Shown here one piece after another: positions 58,852-64,000 of a stretch of 64,000 nt of DNA. Position numbers and translations under genes: made by a program. Below the pieces are notes generated by a model. The model did no database searches and had not been told where the DNA came from. It saw only the letters and a program-made list of their open reading frames with translations. This DNA comes from Prochilodus magdalenae (lineage: Eukaryota > Chordata > Actinopteri > Characiformes > Prochilodontidae). The stretch is from contig JAMWET010007188.1 of assembly GCA_024036415.1 (NCBI GenBank), positions 62,001-126,000 of the forward strand, read 5' to 3'. How positions within the stretch are numbered: position 1 is the first letter of the stretch; every line of letters starts with the position of its first letter.

Positions 58852-59725
58852 ATACATACAGTCATATTGCTGCTTTAGGTGAAATATGTCAACATATTAA
58901 AGCAGTTCATATCAGGTTTATAGGGGTTACTGCTATATCTGAAAGCCATATCTGGTTCGGAGGGATCCAGTGGAACAACATTTTTCAGCCAACAGTTTAG
59001 CCTGCCCACAAAAATCCTTAGAAGGGTTACGTTTCCCAAAATTGACCTATTTTGTTCATACCACAGTAGTTTGAACCACAAACCTTGTATTGATTCTCAT
59101 ATGCCAAAATATGAGAATCAATACACATAATGAATGTATTATTATGCTACTCATATGTATTCTGATTGTAAACAAATAATTTACCACCACCACCACCACA
59201 GTGTACAGTAACTGTATAGTCAATGCAATTAATAACTACTATTAGCTACTCTAATGCAATTTTAAGCTCTCTCTCTATTATATATATGTTTGTAAAGTAG
59301 CTCTTGCTGTCCATAGAAATCTATTTCAAAACTGTCCACTTACCCTGATTAACAAGTTTCACACGTCACTCACAGAGGCTCTGTAGACTCTGATGACAAT
59401 GTTCTCACCACCCTCTCCGCTTTAACTTCCTCAGCTTATATTTAAACACACATTCGTTTCACTTTTGGTTTTAGTGTCACTGTACCTGCCACACTGGTTC
59501 CAGGGTTTCCAGTGGAACAACATTTCTCAGCCAAGAGTTTAATCTGCCAGGGAAAATCCTATGCAGTGGTACATTTATCAAAACTGTCTTATCTTGTTCA
59601 TACCAGAGTAGCTTGAACCATGTTGGTTTGAACCACACACCTTGTAATATACTGCCAAAATATGAGAATCAATACACATAGTGAATGTATTATTAAGCTA
59701 CTCATTTCTTTATATTGTAAAGATT
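58852..59725. repeat. 300-bp repeat R, copies 2 and 3
   Basis: Copy 2 (58,852-59,175) and copy 3 (59,490-59,725) share TCCAGTGGAACAACAT, TTTTGTTCATACCA/TCTTGTTCATACCA and AAAATATGAGAATCAATACA. The sequence between, including GTTCTCACCACCC and AGCTCTCTCTCT, also partly repeats (58,490 and 59,400; 59,265 and 59,818), so copies 2 and 3 are part of a roughly 0.6-0.9-kb decayed tandem array. Confidence 0.7.
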
Positions 59726-60329
59726 TCACTTACCGCCACCACAACCTATAATAATGATAAAGTCAATGCTATTAAAAATCAAATAAAACTATTACTAGCT
59801 AGTCTAATGCAATTAGAAGCTCTCTCTCTTATATATATACATATATACACTGGCAATGAAAGCTCTCAGTGATTAAGAACTGATTCATGTCACTACTCTA
59901 AATATTTGTTGTCGGTGTTGTCTCTTACAATACATGTTTATGATAAATGACTAATTAATACCAGATATATTACATTTAGGCTAGTCAAAGAGAGCTTATA
60001 AATGGTTAATGTATGTGGTTAATGTACGTGGACTTTCTATTTACAAAATACAATCAAATTTCCAAATAAAATCAGATGAACATCAAAAGCTTTTTCTTTG
60101 TAATGGGTGAGATAAGAAAAGGTTCCAAATAAGAGTTTTCAGACTTTGCAGGTTTAACTGAACAGAATTAACTGTCATCCCTTCTCTGCATAATTACTGT
60201 GGTTTGTAAAGAAGCTCTTGCTGTCCATTTATTTCAAAAGCCAAACTGTCCCACCTAAATGAAGTTGGAGCTGCTTGTTCTGGATGTCAACAATGACAAC
60301 CTGCATGTAAAACTGCACAGCAAGTCACC

Positions 60330-60540
60330 GCAACAAACCTCCCACCCATACAGGACATCTACGACAAGAGACGTCTGAGGAAAGCAGTCAACATATCCTC
60401 AGAGCCCACACACCCCAGTCATCCCTGTTCCAACCTCTGCCCTCCGGAAAGAGCTACCGGAACATCCGAGCCAGAAGCTCCAGGTTCAGGAACAGCTTTT
60501 ACCCTAGACCTGTCAAGCTGGTCACACCGGCAGTCCCCAC
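60330..60540 (+). pseudogene. LINE C-terminal fragment at the head of the 32-bp array
   Basis: Reads DIYDKRRLRKAVNISSEPTH, PSHP, then after a frameshift LFQPLPSGKSYRNIRARSS and FRNSFYPRPVKL. The HPxxLFxxLPSGxxYRxIxxxxxRxxNSFxP pattern is the extreme C-terminal end of fish LINE reverse transcriptases. A second copy lies at 63,760-63,945. The 32-bp array begins directly after it. Confidence 0.65.
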
Positions 60541-61625
60541 CAAAATAAGACTACACCACGATATACTGCTAACAGAATACAACTACACCACTAAAGACTG
60601 CTACCAGCATACGACTACACCACTAAAGGCTGCTACCAGAATACGACTACACCACTAAAGGCCGCAACCAGAACACGAGTATACCACTAAAGACTGCTAC
60701 CAGAACATGACTACACCACTAAAGACTGCTACCAGAACACGACTACACCACTAAAGATCGCTACCAGAATACAACTACACCACTAAAGACTGCTACCAGA
60801 ATACGACTACACCACTTAAGAATGCTACCAGAATACGACTACACCACTAAAGACTGCTACACAGAATACGACTACACCATTAAAGACTGCTACCAGAACA
60901 CGGCTACACAACTAAAGACTGCTATCAGAGCACGAGTATACCACTAAAGACTGCTACCAGAACACGAGTACATCACTAAAGACTGCTACCAGAACATGAC
61001 TACACCACTAAAGACTGCTACCAGAACATGAATAAACCACTAAAGACTGCTACCAGAACACGACTACACCACTAAAGACTGCTACCAGAACACGAGTACA
61101 CCACTAAAGACTGCTACCAGAACATGAATAAACCACTAAAGACTGCTACCAGAACACGACTACATCACTAAAGACTGCTACCAGAACATGGCTGAACCAC
61201 TAAAGACTGCTACCAGAACATGAGTACACCACTAAAGACTGCTACCAGAACATGACTACATCACTAAAGACCACTACCAGAACACGACTACACCGCTAAA
61301 GACTCATACCAGATCAGGACTACACCACTAAAGACTGCTACCAGAACATGACTGAACCACTAAAGACTGCTACCAGAACATGACTGAACTACTAAAGACT
61401 GCTACCAGAACACGAGTACACCATTAACGACTGCTACCAGAACATGACTACACCACAAAATACTGCTACCAGAACACGACTACACCACTAAAGACTGCTA
61501 CCAGAACATGACAACACCACTAAAGACTTCTACCAGAACACGACTACACCACTAAAGACTGCTACCAGAACATGACTACACCACAAAAGACTTCTACCAG
61601 AACATGACTACACCGCTAAAGACTT
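60541..61625. repeat. 32-bp minisatellite, about 34 copies
   Basis: Unit ACTAAAGACTGCTACCAGAA followed by CACGACTACACC, with substitutions such as ACATGACTGAACC and ACACGAGTACACC. Arrays continue at 62,217-62,626 (about 13 copies), 63,219-63,688 (about 15) and at the window's end. Confidence 0.95.
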
Positions 61626-61780
61626 AAGTGATACTGCTTTACACTCTGCACATGTATTGTACACGTACTGTACTGTTTGCACAGATTGTTTTTGTCTATT
61701 GTCTTTACTGCTTGGCAGTTTGTGGTAAAAGTGTTGGTGATTCTTTGCTGCATCTACATCGTGATTGTTTTGCTTCACAG

Positions 61781-62069
61781 AGGGATGTTCCTCATTCCAG
61801 CAATGTCCCCTGGGTGACCGAGGATAGACTTTCATGGTCCGGTTAAACCGGTTAAACTGTTTACTGTTTTAATCACAAGATCATAGAGTGTCTGGTACTG
61901 ATTGTCAAACATTTGTTCCTTGTACAGATTAAGAGTGGTACAGGGACAAGCATTTCCTATACAGCAGAGAAGGAGAAAATCAAAACAAGGCAGTTGCGAA
62001 AAACCTTCATTTGCAATCTTGCCCTGAGAAATGTTGTTTTTGAAGTGTCAAAAAGTTTAGCGCCAAGTG
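61781..62069 (+). other. exon-like segments in the 1-kb unit, copy 1
   Basis: Segment 61,781-61,841 sits after TTTTGCTTCACAG and reads RDVPHSSNVPWVTEDRLSWS before a weak donor (GTTAAA). Segment 61,928-62,069 (142 nt) sits between TTCCTTGTACAG and GTAAGT and reads IKSGTGTSISYTAEKEKIKT, then RQLRKTFICNLALRNVVFEV and SKSLAPSG. Both match the splice pattern of vertebrate exons, but their phases (exit 1, entry 0) do not fit each other. No family recognised. They may be captured exons or chance. Confidence 0.35.
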
Positions 62070-62781
62070 GTAAGTCATGCTATGAGTTCAAAAGTAATGT
62101 TTCAGACTGGCTTTGAATATTCTATAAATATTTCACTCTTATGAATGTGGTGCAGGAATTAAACTAAATTTGTTTCTATTTACAAAATACAATCAAATTT
62201 CCAAATAAAATCATAAGAGCACGACTACACCACTAAAGACTGCTACCAGAACATGACTACATCACTAAAGACCACTACCAGAACACGACTACACCGCTAA
62301 AGACTCATACCAGATCAGGACTACACCACTAAAGACTGCTACCAGAACATGACTGAACCACTAAAGACTGCTACCAGAACATGACTGAACTACTAAAGAC
62401 TGCTACCAGAACACGAGTACACCATTAACGACTGCTACCAGAACATGACTACACCACAAAATACTGCTACCAGAACACGACTACACCACTAAAGACTGCT
62501 ACCAGAACATGACAACACCACTAAAGACTTCTATCAGAACACGACTACACCACTAAAGACTGCTACCAGAACATGACTACACCACAAAAGACTTCTACCA
62601 GAACATGACTACACCGCTAAAGACTTAAGTGATACTGCTTTACACTCTGCACATGTATTGTACACGTACTGTACTGTTTGCACAGATTGTTTTTGTCTAT
62701 TGTCTTTACTGCTTGGCAGTTTGTGGTAAAAGTGTTGGTGATTCTTTGCTGCATCTACATCGTGATTGTTTTGCTTCACAG

Positions 62782-63070
62782 AGGGATGTTCCTCATTCCA
62801 GCAATGTCCCCTGGGTGACCGAGGATAGACTTTCATGGTCCGGTTAAACCGGTTAAACTGTTTACTGTTTTAATCACAAGATCATAGAGTGTCTGGTACT
62901 GATTGTCAAACATTTGTTCCTTGTACAGATTAAGAGTGGTACAGGGACAAGCATTTCCTATACAGCAGAGAAGGAGAAAATCAAAACAAGGCAGTTGCGA
63001 AAAACCTTCATTTGCAATCTTGCCCTGAGAAATGTTGTTTTTGAAGTGTCAAAAAGTTTAGCGCCAAGTG
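62782..63070 (+). other. exon-like segments in the 1-kb unit, copy 2
   Basis: Same two segments, shifted by 1,001 bases (62,782-62,842 and 62,929-63,070). The donor of the second is GTAAAT instead of GTAAGT. Confidence 0.35.
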
Positions 63071-63687
63071 GTAAATCATGCTATGAGTTCAAAAGTAATG
63101 TTTCAGACTGGCTTTGAATATTCTATAAATATTTCACTCTTATGAATGTGGTGCAGGAATTAAACTAAATTTGTTTCTATTTACAAAATACAATCAAATT
63201 TCCAAATAAAATCATAAGAGCACGACTACACCGCTAAATACTGCTACCAGAATACAACTACACCACTAAAGACTGCTACCAGCATACGACTACACCACTA
63301 AAGACTGCTACCAGAATATGACTACACCACTAAAGGCCGCTACCAGAACACGACTACACCACTAAATACTGCTACCAGAACATTAGTACACCACTAAAGA
63401 CTGCTACCAGAACACGATTACACCACTAAAGACTGCTACCAGAATACAACTACACCACTAAAGACTGCTACCAGAATACGACTACACCACTAAAGACTGC
63501 TACCAGAACACGATTACACCACTAAAGATCGCTACCAGAATACAACTACACCACTAAAGACTGCTACCAGAATACGACTACACCACTTAAGACTGCTACC
63601 AGAATACGACTACACCACTAAAGACTGCTACACAGAATACGACTACACCATTAAAGACTGCTACCAGAACACGACTACACCACTAAA

Positions 63688-64000
63688 TGAAGTTGGAGCT
63701 GCTTGTCCTGGATGTCAACAATAACAACCTGCATGTAAAACTGCACAGCAAGTCACCGCAACTACCCTCCCAGCCATACAGGACATCTACGACAAGAGAC
63801 GTCTGAGGAATGCAGTCAACATATCCTCAGACCCCACACATCCCAGTCAACCTCTGCCCTCCGGAAAGAGCTACCGGAACATCCGAGCCAGAACCTCCAG
63901 GTTCAGGAACAGCTTTTACCCTAGACCTGTCAAGCTGGATGAAACTGGCAGCACCCACCAGAACACGACTACACTCCTAAGGACTGCTACCAGAACACGA
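63688..64000. repeat. second LINE-end fragment and start of another 32-bp array
   Basis: 63,688-63,955 repeats 60,256-60,530 (GAAGTTGGAGCTGCTTG, ACATCTACGACAAGAGACGT, GGAAAGAGCTACCGGAACAT) with a small deletion near 63,847. 32-bp units resume at about 63,960 and run off the window, so the array field is larger than what is seen. Confidence 0.85.

Larger units (their letters stand above)
61217..63219. repeat. 1,001-bp tandem duplication spanning satellite and single-copy insert
   Basis: Sequence 61,217-62,217 repeats at 62,218-63,218 with an offset of 1,001 and only a few differences. Each unit has about 410 bp of 32-bp repeats and about 590 bp of non-repetitive sequence ending in TTTACAAAATACAATCAAAT. 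That ending also occurs once before the array (60,038-60,075), so it marks unit borders. Confidence 0.95.

Overview
The window looks like a stretch of teleost fish genome. It is AT-rich, with small exons bounded by canonical AG/GT splice sites and families expanded in fish (GIMAP GTPases, V-set immunoglobulin exons, NLR-type leucine-rich repeats). The rest is mostly fish transposons (Tc1/mariner, BEL/Pao, Rex1-like and L2-like LINEs, MITEs, solo LTRs) and young minisatellites. Species cannot be read from the sequence; an otophysan such as a characin or catfish is only a guess. No bacterial-type gene, CRISPR array, tRNA or rRNA was seen.

Layout. 1-4,850: a BEL/Pao LTR retrotransposon on the minus strand whose gag-pol frame is open for about 1,432 codons and runs off the left edge, with a candidate 5' LTR. 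4,860-5,610: the 3' end of a Rex1-like LINE. 8,210-11,640: three decayed NLR-type LRR exon fragments, one amplified as an 84-bp tandem repeat. 10,190-17,270: degraded Tc1-like fragments, a 114-bp inverted repeat and two MITE-like elements. 19,300-19,740: a CpG-rich, promoter-like patch. 22,189-24,017: a large minus-strand exon encoding coiled coil, GIMAP GTPase and coiled coil. 24,830-29,450: two dead Tc1-like elements. 27,079-31,026: two solo LTRs of one family. 35,515-36,890: an L2-like LINE 3' end. 36,950-39,290: a Tc1-like element split by a LINE. 45,690-50,850: a tandem duplication with a 2.42-kb period. 55,260-57,106: a 22-bp minisatellite. 60,540-64,000: a 32-bp minisatellite with a 1,001-bp tandem duplication.

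The most interesting reading is a possible chimeric immune gene on the minus strand. In the order of transcription there are: a tiny ATG exon, a 324-nt V-set Ig exon, a short hydrophobic exon (or an 8-nt microexon), an 18-nt microexon, a 61-nt charged exon, and the GIMAP exon. The last three splice in frame by sequence inspection. The Ig exon can also be joined in frame if the 8-nt microexon is used. The same order recurs in a second, damaged copy (54,380 down to 44,320) that has lost its GIMAP exon, and a third Ig exon (39,450-39,773) carries a stop codon. Whether Ig and GIMAP parts share one transcript is inference; the two could also be neighbouring genes shuffled by duplication.
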